From Chamaecrista fasciculata (taxonomy: Eukaryota; Streptophyta; Magnoliopsida; Fabales; Fabaceae): a stretch of 64,000 nucleotides of DNA. The notes beneath the pieces were generated by a model. It was not told the DNA's origin. It saw only the letters and a list, made by a program, of their open reading frames with translations, and searched no databases. Location of the stretch: positions 10,012 to 74,011 of the forward strand of contig QANZ01003777.1 in NCBI GenBank assembly GCA_003254925.1, written 5' to 3'. The position numbers and the translations under genes were made by a program. Below, piece after piece: positions 34,514 to 46,300 of this stretch; within the stretch, counting starts at the first letter, position 1, and the number at the start of each line of letters is the position of its first letter.

Positions 34514-34700
34514 AGCCAATTACTATGATCACATCTTTATTTTTTATTTTTTTTTATAATTTTTAATTGAGAAAACTAGCAACCCGGTCCCTGAATTTTG
34601 GACACTCTGATTAATAGGTCCTTGAATTATTCGAATTGCACAAGTCGGTCCCCTAAAACCCTAAACCCCAAACCCCAAGAAAGTATCTGTATATACCTTT
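34514..34700. other. Spacer with one end of a GGTCCCT-type element
   Basis: About 34570-34675 resembles one terminal repeat of the 57974-60560 family: CCGGTCCCTGAATTTTGG, AATAGGTCCTTGAATT and CGGTCCCC in the same order, followed by CCCTAAACCCC. No partner end was found nearby, so it is a truncated copy. Confidence 0.5.
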
Positions 34701-35450
34701 ATTTCTCAAAAGAAGTATATTTTAGATATTCTTACTTCCACTGGTTTGCAGAGTGCCAAATCTATAACTATTCCTATGCATCGTGGTCATCATTTTTCAA
34801 AAAGTTCTCCTAGTTTCAATGATCCTAAAGCATATAGAAGATTGGTGAGCAGACTTTTATATTTGAACATGACTAGACCAGATGTTACCTACTAAGTTAA
34901 TAGATTGAGTCAACATGTGGCTGCTCCTATCGAAGATCATTGGAGCATAGCCTGGCATGTAGTCAGATATTTGAATGGGACTATTTCCATGTGTTTGTTT
35001 TATAGAAAAGATTCAGATTTCTCTTTGATGTCTTACAGTGATTTGGATTGGGCGTCGTATCCTACTACTAGAAAGTTTAATACAGGCTTTTGTATTCTTC
35101 TTGGTAGCTCATTGATCTCTTGGAAATCAAAGAAGCAAACCACTATGTCTAGATCATCTTGTGAAGTCGAGTACATGAGAATGGCTTCTTGTTGTGTGTG
35201 TGAATTGTCATGGCTTTCTTATTTTCTTTGAGACATGGATGTATCTTGCTCTACTCCTATTCCATGTAATTGTGACAAGGCAGCCATTCACATCACTTCC
35301 AATCCGGTCTTTCATGAAACAACCAAACATATTGACATAGATTGTCATGTGGTTCGACAGCAGTACAAGGCAGATTTTATTAAACCTCAGTTTGTGTCTT
35401 CATAGTTGCAGTTGGCAGATGTTTTCACAAAGTCTCTTTGAGAGCCTCAA
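34700..35450 (+). pseudogene. Ty1/copia polyprotein fragment (RT end and RNase H)
   Basis: The plus-strand frame, with stops, reads as the C-terminal part of copia pol: KAYRRLVSRLLYLNMTRPDV, WSIAWHVVRYLNGT, SDLDWASYPTTRKFNTGFC and SWKSKKQTTMSRSSCEVEY, then [16 protein letters not shown]. In-frame stops occur (TAA after RPDVTY, TGA at about 35232, TAG at 35403). Gag, integrase and most of RT are absent, so this is a 5'-truncated remnant. Confidence 0.9.
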
Positions 35451-35500
35451 TTTCCCTTCATTGTAGGCAAGTTGGGAGTTTCTTCAAACTAGTCCAACTT

Positions 35501-35690
35501 GAGGGGGAATGTATAGATTAGTAGTGAGTTAGTTTCCCTGAGTTAGTTAATAATTATTATTAGTTTTCTGTTTACTAGTATAGTTTCAGCTTATGCATTC
35601 TATATGCATTAGCTTGGTTATAAATAAGTGCAATTTCCATTTTCTTTCATTAATGAGAATTACATATTACAATCAGTGATTGTTCAGGAT
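35501..35690 (+). repeat. Copia 3' LTR remnant with polypurine tract
   Basis: The polypurine tract GAGGGGGAA (35501-35509) directly precedes TGTATAGATTAG, the expected TG start of a 3' LTR. A TATAAATAAG motif lies near 35620. The 3' boundary is not clear; I place it near 35650-35700. Confidence 0.65.
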
Positions 35691-35699
35691 CATCAATTC

Positions 35700-38130
35700 T
35701 CTGAATTATATATCATTGATTGATGATTTTAAACAAAAATAATAACGTTTTATAATTACTATATATATTTTCACATGTAAATTTTAAGATCATTGGCCAC
35801 AAATTTTAAGATATTACTACTCTGCCAGAGAATATTAAGTTAATTCTTGGAGGCAAAATTTCATCGGGCGAAACCATATTTTTTATCCTCAAATTTTATA
35901 TCAATTTTTAATTTCATCTCCAATTATTTGTTTACTATCAATTTTGTCTTTAAAATTTCAGATATTGATTTATTTTATCTTTTAACTAACTTTTTTCAAT
36001 AAATCAACAGCGAATTCTATTGTGTTTTCTAATATGAGTTAGGATTTGATTTTTTTTTCTTCTACTAATTTTACATTGCATGTCATTAGCCACATAAAAT
36101 CTATCGTTAATATTTGGTTAAAGTTAGAAAAAAATAAAATTAAAATATAAAATTTTAGAGATACAATTGATAACAAACAAATATTGAGGACAAAGTTAAA
36201 AATTAATTAAAAAAACTAGAGACGAAAGAAAGTACTTTTAGCCAATTTGAGTAAACTAACAATTTAGTCTTTAAAAGATCACTTAGATAACAACTCGGTC
36301 TCCGAAAGATTAAAATACACATTAATGATTAATGCCTAAAAGATCAAAATGGTATATTTTTCAATTCCTGAACAATATACTATTTAGTTCAGAAAAAAGG
36401 ATTAATTAGTATACCGTTTTAGTCTTCCAAGACCTAATTTAAATTATACATTTCAATCTTTTAGGAATCAAATTGTTGGCTCGGTGATATTTTAGGGACC
36501 AAATTATTAGTTGACTCCAATTTCATTAAATCATGCCTTCTTTGTCCAATGAAGTGATGCATGTGAGAGACCCCATTTTGTATGGCAAATCTTGGAACAG
36601 TTTTCAATAACGGCATGTGATTGTGATAAGCAGATTTTTACGAAAACTTTCGTCACTCTTTTGCATTAATAAGTTATTAGATGACTTAAATTTTCAGTAA
36701 CAGATCGATCATGCATGGAGAAGTCACAAATAATAAAGCTGGCTTTTGCTTGTGAAAATGAAAAGTACTACTAAGCTATTTTCTTAATTAAGCTTAAGCA
36801 CTAAATTAGCTTGCCCTTTTGTTATATTATATTTAATCTTCTTTTTTTAATTTTAGAAATGACAGTGACGATTCCTGCTTGTAGTTTATTTTTTGTCGAA
36901 TTGAAGATATATATGCACGATAAAACTACTAAATATTAGTTATAGATAATTAGATTTTTGTGTTTAATTAGTTCTAGTAATATATGAAGTTTTCAATATG
37001 ACCATAAAATCATTTAGATAATTTAATTATTTTGGAAGTTAAATTAAGTTTATTGAGAGAAAATAAATTAAAAAAATCGCAATTATATATATATATATAT
37101 ATCAATGTTAAGGAAAAGGTAAATATAAATTCGTTAACTAAAAGAGTATCAAATTAATATATTAATATAAAATATTAAAAGGGATTAGTATATAACTTAC
37201 GCTAGCTAGTTAAATATATATAATCCCAATTAATTGACTTTTTAGCAATTTCTTCCAAGAATACCGTACCAACCTTTATATTTTTTGTGGTGGACTAAAA
37301 TCAACGCTTTCACTCAAAGTTCCAATTAATAAACTACTCAATATTGTCCGTGCCATTAATTAATTAATTCTTCGAATAAAAATTGATTTGAGAATATGAA
37401 AATGATTTTAGTATGAAAAATAATGGGTCAATATATAGTCAAGTCGCACATATATTTTGTCAATCTATTTATAGTTTTTCTTAATTAAAATCAAATCTAT
37501 CTAAAAATCTTTCTAATTGCTCATAAATATACTTTAATAACTTCGTTTTGAACAAACTTTAATTATTTAAGAGTCAAGTCAATACACTTGCAAAACAATC
37601 CAATGACACTCACTTTAATTTCTTTGTATGTAATTCACATAAATCTAACCTCGTCAACCAAAACCAAATTGAAACCAAAATTAATTAACCCCCGGAAAAA
37701 AAAAAATCACCAATCATTTTCTCGATGATCATTAGATCAACACACACATAAACATATACGATGACTTATTTTAATTTCATAGGAAATATGTCAACATTAT
37801 TATATTATGCTTTACATTCCATAGACTTGAAATTAAAGCACTTGGGCAATTTAAACAGTAAACAATGAACCCTATAATGCATTATTTAAATTTATATCTA
37901 TATATAAACTTCTTAATTGCTTTTGTATTTGAGAATCAATCCACCACCAAAACGCGGCTTCTTCATCACCACTTTATTGAATATGTAACATCTTAAATTT
38001 GAAGAATAAAAATATAATTAAAATCATCACATACGTAAATACATACGTACGATTTGAAGTATACGAACCTCTCCTCTTCCCCGTCCTTCCAAATATTGAA
38101 ATGACGAATTAACGAAGAATTAATCACGAA
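35700..38130. other. AT-rich intergenic DNA
   Basis: No coding region is supported. It contains one MITE (36249-36516), an (AT)n run near 37085-37102, and scattered degenerate GGTCC/AGTCC motifs from old foldback elements near 35880-36240. Confidence 0.5.
36249..36516. mobile_element. Small foldback MITE (GAGTAAA family)
   Basis: The ends GAGTAAACTAACAATTTAG and, inverted, AGTCAACTAATAATTTGG face each other around inverted internal units. CCAATTT flanks both sides (36242-36248 and 36517-36523), a short duplication of 7 bp; the precise boundary may differ by one or two bases. Confidence 0.68.
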
Positions 38131-38628
38131 TCATGCATAATTGCACAATCCATAGACACAATACTCCCCCTTGTCACACCTATGGTTGCAATATCCACAA
38201 TGTCTCTTGTCATAAGCTACATCCACACACTCTCCTCGGCAACATGTCTCCGTGAACTTGCACTTTTTTTTGCACGCGCCACAATTTTTATCGTCGTACG
38301 CTAAATCGACGCATATGTTGTTACAACAAGTAGAGTTTTTGTAAATTCCGTCAAACTCGTGGCACACGTCGTAGTCCTTATGACAATGATCTGAAGCCCT
38401 AGGGTTTGGCTTCACGTTGTAATTATCCGCCAAGAATCGACTAACTGGCCTTTTACGAGGTTGGATGTTATTGATCTTCTCGTTGTTGTTGCTCTTGTTG
38501 TCATCATTTGATGATGATGTTGTTTGAGGTTGTTGGGAGAGGCCATTCATGTTGAGAGTGATGGAAATAGACAAAGCCATGGTGAGAGCTACCATGAATA
38601 TTATGATCCATTTGATGAACGCTGCCAT
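38131..38628 (-). CDS. STIG1-like secreted cysteine-rich protein
   Basis: This is a single exon of 165 aa from the ATG at 38628. Residues about 5-27 are a hydrophobic signal peptide ([17 protein letters not shown]). A variable Asn/Ser-rich linker follows, with a basic [11 protein letters not shown] motif typical of the region before the STIG1 domain. The C-terminal half has 16 cysteines in the repeating STIG1 pattern ([19 protein letters not shown], then [18 protein letters not shown]). Relatives such as tomato STIG1 and Arabidopsis GRIM REAPER are apoplastic proteins that act through receptor kinases in pollen-tube growth or cell death. Which relative this corresponds to cannot be told here. 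No defect is seen. Confidence 0.93.
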   Translation of the reverse strand: MAAFIKWIIIFMVALTMALSISITLNMNGLSQQPQTTSSSNDDNKSNNNEKINNIQPRKRPVSRFLADNYNVKPNPRASDHCHKDYDVCHEFDGIYKNSTCCNNICVDLAYDDKNCGACKKKCKFTETCCRGECVDVAYDKRHCGYCNHRCDKGEYCVYGLCNYA

Positions 38629-38639
38629 GGCTTCGCCCT

Positions 38640-38800
38640 CGATCGATGATTCGAGAGCGAGCTATTGAGAGAGAGAGAGACAAGGGATGGATGGAATGGA
38701 ATGTGTATGGTTTTAGAGAGAGAGAGAGAATTGGTTAGTTTGTGTCTTGTGTTGTTTGATAGTGAAAAAAAATGGAGAGTTAGGGTTTATAAGGGAATGA
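38640..38800 (-). promoter_or_regulatory. Putative leader and core promoter of the STIG1-like gene
   Basis: The strand read by the gene has CT-rich tracts (the complement of GAGAGAGA at about 38664-38680 and 38716-38730). A TTATAAAC motif at about 38785-38793 lies some 160 bp before the ATG and is a plausible TATA box. Confidence 0.45.
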
Positions 38801-39249
38801 GAGGAAAGGGTTGACGCGAGAAAGATGGGAAAAAGGTGAGTGAGAGAGGGTGCACGCGGAAGAGTAGTAATGTTTACTATTTACAACTTACGAAACTTTG
38901 ATTAATTAGTTTTATTATAGCTAGGAGCACACAAATCTCATTCATTCATTCACCTACACTATATGTTTGTTTTTTAAGGTATATGTAATAAATATATACG
39001 TTTATCCTTCTTAAAGTATACTTGAAATTTTGCTCCTATTATGTTATAAGTTGACTCTAATTTCACACAGATTCGTCATTCCTTTTAATTACCAATGTAT
39101 TATATTGATTAAGTTTTTAAAAAGCATGAAGTTAATTATCAATATTGTGCACCAATAGTGGGTTTCGCATGTGGTGTATATATGCAAATATTATTTTGTT
39201 GTTTTAAAATTTATAACATAAATTATATTAATATTACAGAATATGTTTT

Positions 39250-40034
39250 TCTATTCTATTTTGGTCCTTAATGTTTCCAAAAATTTATTTTGGCCCTTAA
39301 TCAGTTTATGATTGCAGATCTGTAGCTACTGGATTGGATACATTTATATCTCCCTCATTTCAAATTCTAATGCAATGAATAAAAGATACGGGTTGCTCTA
39401 GACGAGTTTTTTTCTATCCAGTTAGGGCCATTAACAAATGAGGTTAAATTGGGCTTGAAATCAGGACTAAAAGTGTGCCACTCGTTTGAATGCGGTGAAA
39501 TCAGAACTACGGGTTACTCTTGACGAGTTCTTTCTCTGCTCAGTTAGGGTCGCTAGCAAATAATGAAGTCAAATAATACTCCGAAAGTGGGTTTGGTCGA
39601 AACATAAATACCAACTTTTGGAGTACTATTTGACATTATTTAATTAATTAACCGCGCGCCCCAACTAGGTAGAGAAAGAACTTGTTAAGAGTAATTCGTA
39701 GTTCTGATTTTGTCACATTCAAACTTCAAATAAGAGAGATATGATCAACTTTATAAAACAAACAACCCACTTTTAGGCTCGATTTTAGGTCCGCAATTTA
39801 ATCTCATTTGTTGACGGTCTCAATTGGGTAGAGAAAGAACTCACAAAATTACTGTAGCTTCAATTTCCTCGTATTTCAAGTTGAAATGAGAAAGATATGG
39901 TCACATAAATTTAATAGTTAGGAAATAAAATAGAACTTTTGAAAACATTAAGGAAAAAAATGGGACAAAAAAAAATATTAGGAACCAAAACAAAATTTAG
40001 GATAAACATTAGAGACCAAAATGAGATTTTAGCC
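39250..40034. mobile_element. Foldback element (GAGCTACGAGTTACTC family)
   Basis: The left end TTTTGGTCCTTAATGTTTCC is mirrored by the right end, where GAGACCAAAATGAG occurs. The inner parts are also inverted: GGGTTGCTCTAGACGAG on the left, with AACTCACAAAATTACTGTAGC-like sequence on the right. Boundaries are approximate and I found no clean duplication. Frames inside it are by-products of the repeats. Confidence 0.6.
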
Positions 40035-40324
40035 GTTCTAAAATTAAACTATATAATAATCTCAAAGTTACATGTATATAATACGTTCAACAAAATTTGG
40101 AAATTTGTTCTCGTTGCTTAGGTACAATTTGAATAATTATATATTTATATTAGTTGAAGCTTCTCATTTATCTATACATAATTACAGAGAGTTCATAATC
40201 TTCTTCATGCATCATTTTATTAATTTCATTGTTGCACATAAAACTCATTAATATTATTAGAACAAAAAAGAAAAAAAAAAACTTTAGGCCTGTGAAAACT
40301 TGTGTTGTATTGTGTTGTATATTA

Positions 40325-40598
40325 CTCCCTCGGGTTCTGAATATCTGATGTTTTAGAAAATCATTTTTGTTCCAAAATATCTGATGTTTTATAAATTCAA
40401 GAGAGCATTAATTATTTTTTTACCATTCTACCCCTATTAAATATAGTAGAGTCATAAATGTATAAACATTTTCCAAGTAATTTAATAGGGATAGTTTAGT
40501 CATTTTACTTTATTTTTCTCTTCATTCTATGTTGGCTAATCATTTCCTTAATCTGTGTGTAGAAACCTTAAACACCAGATATATAGAATCGAAGTGAG
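40325..40598. mobile_element. Stowaway-like (Tc1/mariner) MITE
   Basis: It starts CTCCCTCGGGTTCTGAATAT and ends ATATAGAATCGAAGTGAG, imperfect inverted ends of the classic CTCCCTCCGTTC Stowaway type. TA dinucleotides flank both ends (40323-40324, 40599-40600). At 274 bp it has the expected size. Confidence 0.75.
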
Positions 40599-40599
40599 T

Positions 40600-41057
40600 A
40601 ATAGGATCGATGTTCCAGTCGATCAAACTATATATATAAAATTCTAGATTAATTAATTAAAGTCAAAGTGGTATTAATGTTTGAGCATCTTCGAATCACA
40701 TGCAAGGCAATTTGGTGTCCAATGAATGATCAAAATGAACGTAGTGACCGACCTGAGGGAATTGAGGCATACTGTTAGGTGAAGCAAAGCAAAGCCTATA
40801 TATTGCCATAAATGAACTTAAATTAAATACATACGCTTCTACCTTAATATATATATACCAAAATTAATTAATAATTAAAAATCCTTGGCTTCAAAGCTTG
40901 GTCTAGCTCTCTAATTTCATTCCATCATTTTAAATTACACGTTGACCCAATTATTAGTGAATGCAAGTTAACTAAGATTCAAGAATTAATGCTATAATCT
41001 TACACGTATACTGTGTAATAAAACCTACGTTAATGAATCATATCAACTATATATATA
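40600..41057. other. AT-rich spacer
   Basis: No gene or repeat is recognised. Confidence 0.5.
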
Positions 41058-41430
41058 AGTTAAAGTGTAAATTTAGTCTCATATCTTTTACTCAGTTCTC
41101 AATTTGGTCATGTATCTTTTTTGTCGCACTTTTGGACTTTTGGTCCAAATATCTTTGTAAAAAGTCCCAATTTATTTGGTCCCATATAATTTTTTGTCTC
41201 ATATCTTTTGATCAAGTTGAAAAATTGATCTTATATCTTTGCAAAAGGTTCACCGTTAGTTCTATCTAACCCAAATATATGAGACCAAATGGCCAATAAT
41301 GCAATAACCCAAAGAGATGAGACCAATTCCACACCTAATCCAAAGATATGAGACCAAATTTGCAATAAAAAAAATATGGGACCAAATTGAAAACTGAGAA
41401 AAAAATTAGGACCAAATTAACACTTTGACC
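41058..41430. mobile_element. Foldback MITE (ATATCTTTTG family), 373 bp
   Basis: The ends AGTTAAAGTGTAAATTTAG and, inverted, GGTCAAAGTGTTAATTTGG, with ATATATATA on both sides (41049-41057 and 41431-41439). The duplication is in low-complexity sequence and so is weak evidence alone. The arms repeat TTTGGTC...ATATCTTTTG units. Relatives lie at 53422-54254, 55715-56140 and 61817-62006. Confidence 0.75.
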
Positions 41431-41736
41431 ATATATATATTGATTATTTAGAAGACTTGCAATATAATTGACAGCACTACGATTACGTATACGATGTCGC
41501 CATGCGTACGTTTAGGTTAATTGATATGTAGTTTTTGACCCAGAATTCTCATGCTTTTTAATGTTTTGACTTTATTAGGTCTTCAACTTCAGAAAAATGC
41601 AAGAGATTTTTATATATATTGGCAGTGTTATATTGTTTTTCATCTAGCTTACTTGTTCAATTAGAAAAGAAAAACGTCAAATGCAAAATTGTATTAGTCA
41701 TGGCATGCATGAACATATAGCACTGATTAAATTATA

Positions 41737-42166
41737 GGGTAAATTACACTTTGGTACCCTGTGGTTTGACCCTATTTCACTTTGGTACCATGTGGTTTGA
41801 AACTTTACACTTTGGTACCCTGTGGTATTCTCCATTAACACTTTGGTACCCTTTGGAGCTATTTTGTAATTTTAACCATAATAAATTTTACAAAAATTAC
41901 ATATTGACCCCAAAAAAATTTTAAATTTTTCATTTTAGTCCCTATATAATATGTATCCAGGGACCTATTTGTAATTTTTTGAAAATTTTTTGGGGTCAAT
42001 ATGTAATTTTTGCAAAATTTGTTATGGTTAAAATTAAAAAATAGCTCCAAAGGGTACCAAAGTGTTAATGGAGAATACCACAGGGTACCAAAGTGTCAAG
42101 TTTCAAACCACAGGGTACCAAAGTGAAATAGGGTCAAACAACAGGGTACCAAAGTGTAATTTACCC
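41737..42166. mobile_element. Non-autonomous Mutator-like element (GGTACC-repeat family, copy 3)
   Basis: GGGTAAATTACACTTTGGTA at the left is mirrored exactly by the right end (TACCAAAGTGTAATTTACCC). The 9-bp flanks TAAATTATA (41728-41736 and 42167-42175) are identical. Each arm carries four GGTACC units; the 430-bp element is nearly all terminal repeat. Confidence 0.93.
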
Positions 42167-42493
42167 TAAATTATATATAGTACTGTTACTATATATATGT
42201 CATTGACATATTAATTATATCGGTTTTTATTTAGAACTATATAATAGGGAATTGATAAACTAATTAATAAAAGAAGATTCATTGTTCATCTAGATTTATT
42301 TAGATAGTAACACTTGAAAGAATAATTCACAAAGAGGTCATCTATAATATATTTATTACGATTAAATCAATATAAAAAGGAAGATGATTAATGTGTGAGG
42401 CATAATTAAGGGAGATAAATTGAGAAAATCTCAAGGATTTTTTTTTTTCGTTACCAAAGATTTCCAAGTAGTTATGATAACTAAAAAAACTTC

Positions 42494-42922
42494 GGGTCTG
42501 ATTGGTTGTCCTGTTTCCTGTTTTCATTTTCACTGAAAACAGAAAATATGACTGAAAACGTGTTTTGTACAGTTTTATTGAAAATGTTTTCTGGAAACAT
42601 TTCCTGAAATAGGCTGAAAACAGAAAACGTCAAAAAGACGTTTCCAGTATTTTTAAAAATAAACTTATGATATTTTGCAACATTACACAAAAGTTAACTA
42701 TTTAATCATGTTAATATCATCATTTAGTTATAATCAAACTTACAAACATATAAAAATTAACGTTATTAAAGTTAACATATTCTAAATATGAATGAAAACG
42801 ATTTTTTGACTTTATAAAATAAACATGTTTCTTAAATATTGAAAATTTTGAAATGAAAATAGAATTCCAGAAATGGAAACAGAAAATAAAACAGGAAACA
42901 TTTTCTTAAACCAATCAGGCAT
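42494..42922. mobile_element. TIR element, possibly hAT-like MITE
   Basis: The left end GGTCTGATTGGTTGTCCTG and the inverted right end TGCCTGATTGGTTTAAG share TCTGATTGGTT/CCTGATTGGTT. Both then run into TTTCCTGTTTTC. Repeated GAAAAC/GTTTTC motifs fill the arms. I could not fix the duplication, so the superfamily is a guess. Confidence 0.55.
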
Positions 42923-43010
42923 TTCTTGTATGTCAATCTTTTCATTTTTATTATAAGTGAATCAGGCCCTTCTCTTGTATGTCAATCTTGTCATTTTTAT
43001 TATAAGTGAC
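42923..43010. repeat. Two-copy tandem duplication, about 44 bp
   Basis: Two units share CTTGTATGTCAATCTT and CATTTTTATTATAAGTGA. The first ends in AATCAGGCCC, similar to the end of the adjacent TIR element, so the duplication may record imprecise repair there. Confidence 0.75.
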
Positions 43011-43375
43011 GCATGTTTTTAATGAGTGGAAGAAGGTATTAGAGCTAGGGGTGATTGTAGGTAGGATATGTTGAATATTCCAAAATTTTAGAAATTTACA
43101 ATTAGAATGTTTGGGCCATTAATAAAATTAAAATAATTTTTTAGGGTAATAAATGAAGGGAATTATAAGAAAGAAATAAAACTTAGCATTTTGGTAAAAG
43201 TAAAATTCTAATTGCATTCTAGAGAATTTTCTGAGCTTATAATAAAAATTATTGGGAGCAATTTGAGTTAAAATTTTATCTAGGTCCAAATATGCTATAT
43301 GATTGGCCATGTATATGTCTAAATAATTTTGAGCAAGAAAAATTAGATTGAAATAAATAAAATACATGGTTTGAA

Positions 43376-46300
43376 CCTATGGTGCTCAGGGTTGGATGTT
43401 TGACTATGACTTTGATGGATTTGGAGTTCAAGGGTTGTAGTTTTACATGGTCTAAGGAAGGGGATTTTGTCATAGAGAGGCTAGATATATAGGCCTGTGT
43501 GTAATAATGTTGAATTTAGAAGTTCTTATTCACTTGCTTTGGTTATTCATCATGAGATGATTAGAAGTGACCATAATTTGTTGGTGATTGATTTATTCCA
43601 CCATAAAGAGACCAGAAGACAAAAGAGATTTAGATTTGAAGGTTTTTGGGTTGAGCATGATGATTATAGCAATGCTGTAAAGGAGGGTTGGCATTTGGAA
43701 GATGGTTCTAGTGTTTTGAATTTGATTGTTGAGGTTGGCTCCAGGTTGAAGCAGTGTTAAAAGGTCTTGAGCTGTTGGGGTGCAAAAAACTTTCCTAATT
43801 ATAGGAAAGTGATTGCTGATTTGAAAAGAAGGCTAACTGCTTTGGAGTTGGGGAATTGGTCTAGTCAGAAGGCTTTTGAGATTGAGTGTTTGACTAAAGA
43901 AATTGAGGAGAAGTGGAAGATTAAAGTTTTGGGGTCAGAGAGCAAGATTGCACTGGGTGAAGTATGTTGACAAGAACTCAAAGTTTTTTCACACAGTGGC
44001 TATTCAAAGAAGGTAGAGAAATAAGATTGTGAAGATTAAGGGAGATGCTGGGGTTGGATTGAGGATGAGGTTGCCATTGCTGACAGTTTCAAGGATTTTT
44101 TCTTTGAAGATATGTTCATTTGTGATGGCCCCAGGGATTTCCAAGAAGCTTTAGCTATGGTGGAGAATGTAATTACTAATGCTGAAAATCAGGATCTACT
44201 AAAGCCTGTGAGTAATGCTGAAATTAAGGCTGCTGCTTTCCAACTTGGAAAAGATAAAGCTCCTAACCCTAATGGTTTCTCTAGAGTATTCTTTCAGAGT
44301 TCTTGGGAGGATATCAAGGATGAGATTGAAGATATGGTTGTTGATTTTTTTTTTTGAAAATGGCACAGTGTTGGAGGATCTGAATTTGACTGATATAGTG
44401 TTGGTGGTTAAGGTTGATAAACCTGAGTGGGTCAGCTTAGACCTATTAGCCTTTGTAATTTTGTATATAAAATTATTTCAAAGGTTATAGTCAACAGAAT
44501 GAGAGGCATTTTGCCTAGAATTGTTTCTGAAGAGTAGAGAGCCTCTGTGCCTGCAGACTTATCCATGACAATGTAATGGTGGCTCATGAGGCTTACCATT
44601 ACTTGAAGAATAAGTGGACTGGCAACAAGGATGAAGTGGCAGTTTAAATGGATATGAGGAAAGCTTATGATAGAATTGAGTGGGACTTTCTTGAGGCTGT
44701 CTTACTGAGTCTTGGTTTTTGTGGTTTTTGGGTGAGAAGAACCATGGCTTGTGTGGCTTCTATTAGGTATAATTTGTTGTTGGATGATTGTTGTTGAAGT
44801 AATACCCGAGAGGGGTTTAAGACAAGGGGATACCTTGTATTCCTATATGTTTATTTTTGTGGTTGATGTGCTGGCTAATCTAGTTAATAGAGCTTGTGTT
44901 CATAATCAGTTAAAGGGCACCAGGATGGCAAGGCGATGTCCTATTTTGTTTTATTTTTTTCTTTGCTAATGATGCCCTTTTCTTCATTAGAGCTTCTGTT
45001 GATAACTGCTTGGAAATGAGAAGGATCCTGGATGTATATTGCAAAGCTTATGGTCAGGATATTAATTTAGAGAAGTCTGATTGTTTTTCTTTGCTAATCC
45101 TGGTGATCGATGATCTTAAGGCTAGTGTGGGACAATGTCTTGGCATCTTTGATCAGAGGGCTCCTGGGATTTATCTTGGCTTCCCTGCTATTTGGGAAAG
45201 ATAAAAAATTGCTGCTCTGAAGTTTGTGGTTGACATGGTCAGAAGGAAAGTGCAAGGATGGAAACAAAGATTTCTTTCTCAAGAAGGCCATGAGATTTTG
45301 ATTAAGGCTGTTATGCAATGAACTGCTTCAAGTTTCCAAAAAAGATTTACATGGAGTTCGTTAGCTTGATTGTGAGGTTCTTTTGGGGTCAACAAGTGGA
45401 AGATGGGAATATTCATTGGCTGGCTTGGAGTAAGTTGACTAAGGTAAAGTGTGGGGGTTTGGGTTATAGGGATTTTGAGAATTTTAGTAATGCTTTGCTT
45501 GCAAAGCAAGTTTGAAGGTTATTGAATAATTATGAGGATTTGTGGGCAAGGCGGTTGAAGGGCCTATATTTTCCTATTGTGTCTGTGTTAGAAGCTCAAA
45601 AAGGTTCCAGGGCCTCTTGGTGTTTGTCGAGTCTGTTTGTAGGTATGGACTTGTTCATAAAGAGGTTGATGTGGAGGTGACCGGACTCATCGTTAGGTGG
45701 CCAAAATACCAGAATAAAATGCACTATAATGGTGCAATCCGAGTCGATTTCTCGAAGAACTTTCGTGTAAAGTTTAAAAGTGAATAATACTAAGTTATCA
45801 CTAATCGAGCAAAGCAAGAGAAAATTGTTCTTTGAATTTTTATCTATGACCTAAAACAATAATTAAACAAAGCAATAAATATTTTGGATTTTTTTATTGA
45901 AAGGGCTGAATTGAAAGAAATAATAATAAACATATAGATTAACCAAATTGAGAAAACACTCGACAAAGAAATTGGATTAAGCAATCATCACTACTAAAGA
46001 TAAATTGAGTATTCTCACACAAATCATCCTAAGATAGTCACTAACTCAGTGGCTTAGATCAACAACCCTATTATACAAACACCTTAAACAAGATAGATCC
46101 ACAATAAGAATTGAAAACCTCATTAAATTGATGATAAAATTGATCAAGAAACATAATCTTTATAACAATAACCATTGTCAAATCTATATATCTATAATTA
46201 TAACCAAACTAGTATAAACTCTAGGGTTACAGTCAAGATAATATTGGAAGAATTAAAATCAAGTTCCCAATCAAGAAATAGAATCAGAATCCCAAATAGT

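Noticed and set aside
34598..34813. A 71-aa plus-strand frame
   Set aside because: It spans two unrelated repeat fragments and its reading is not the copia frame.
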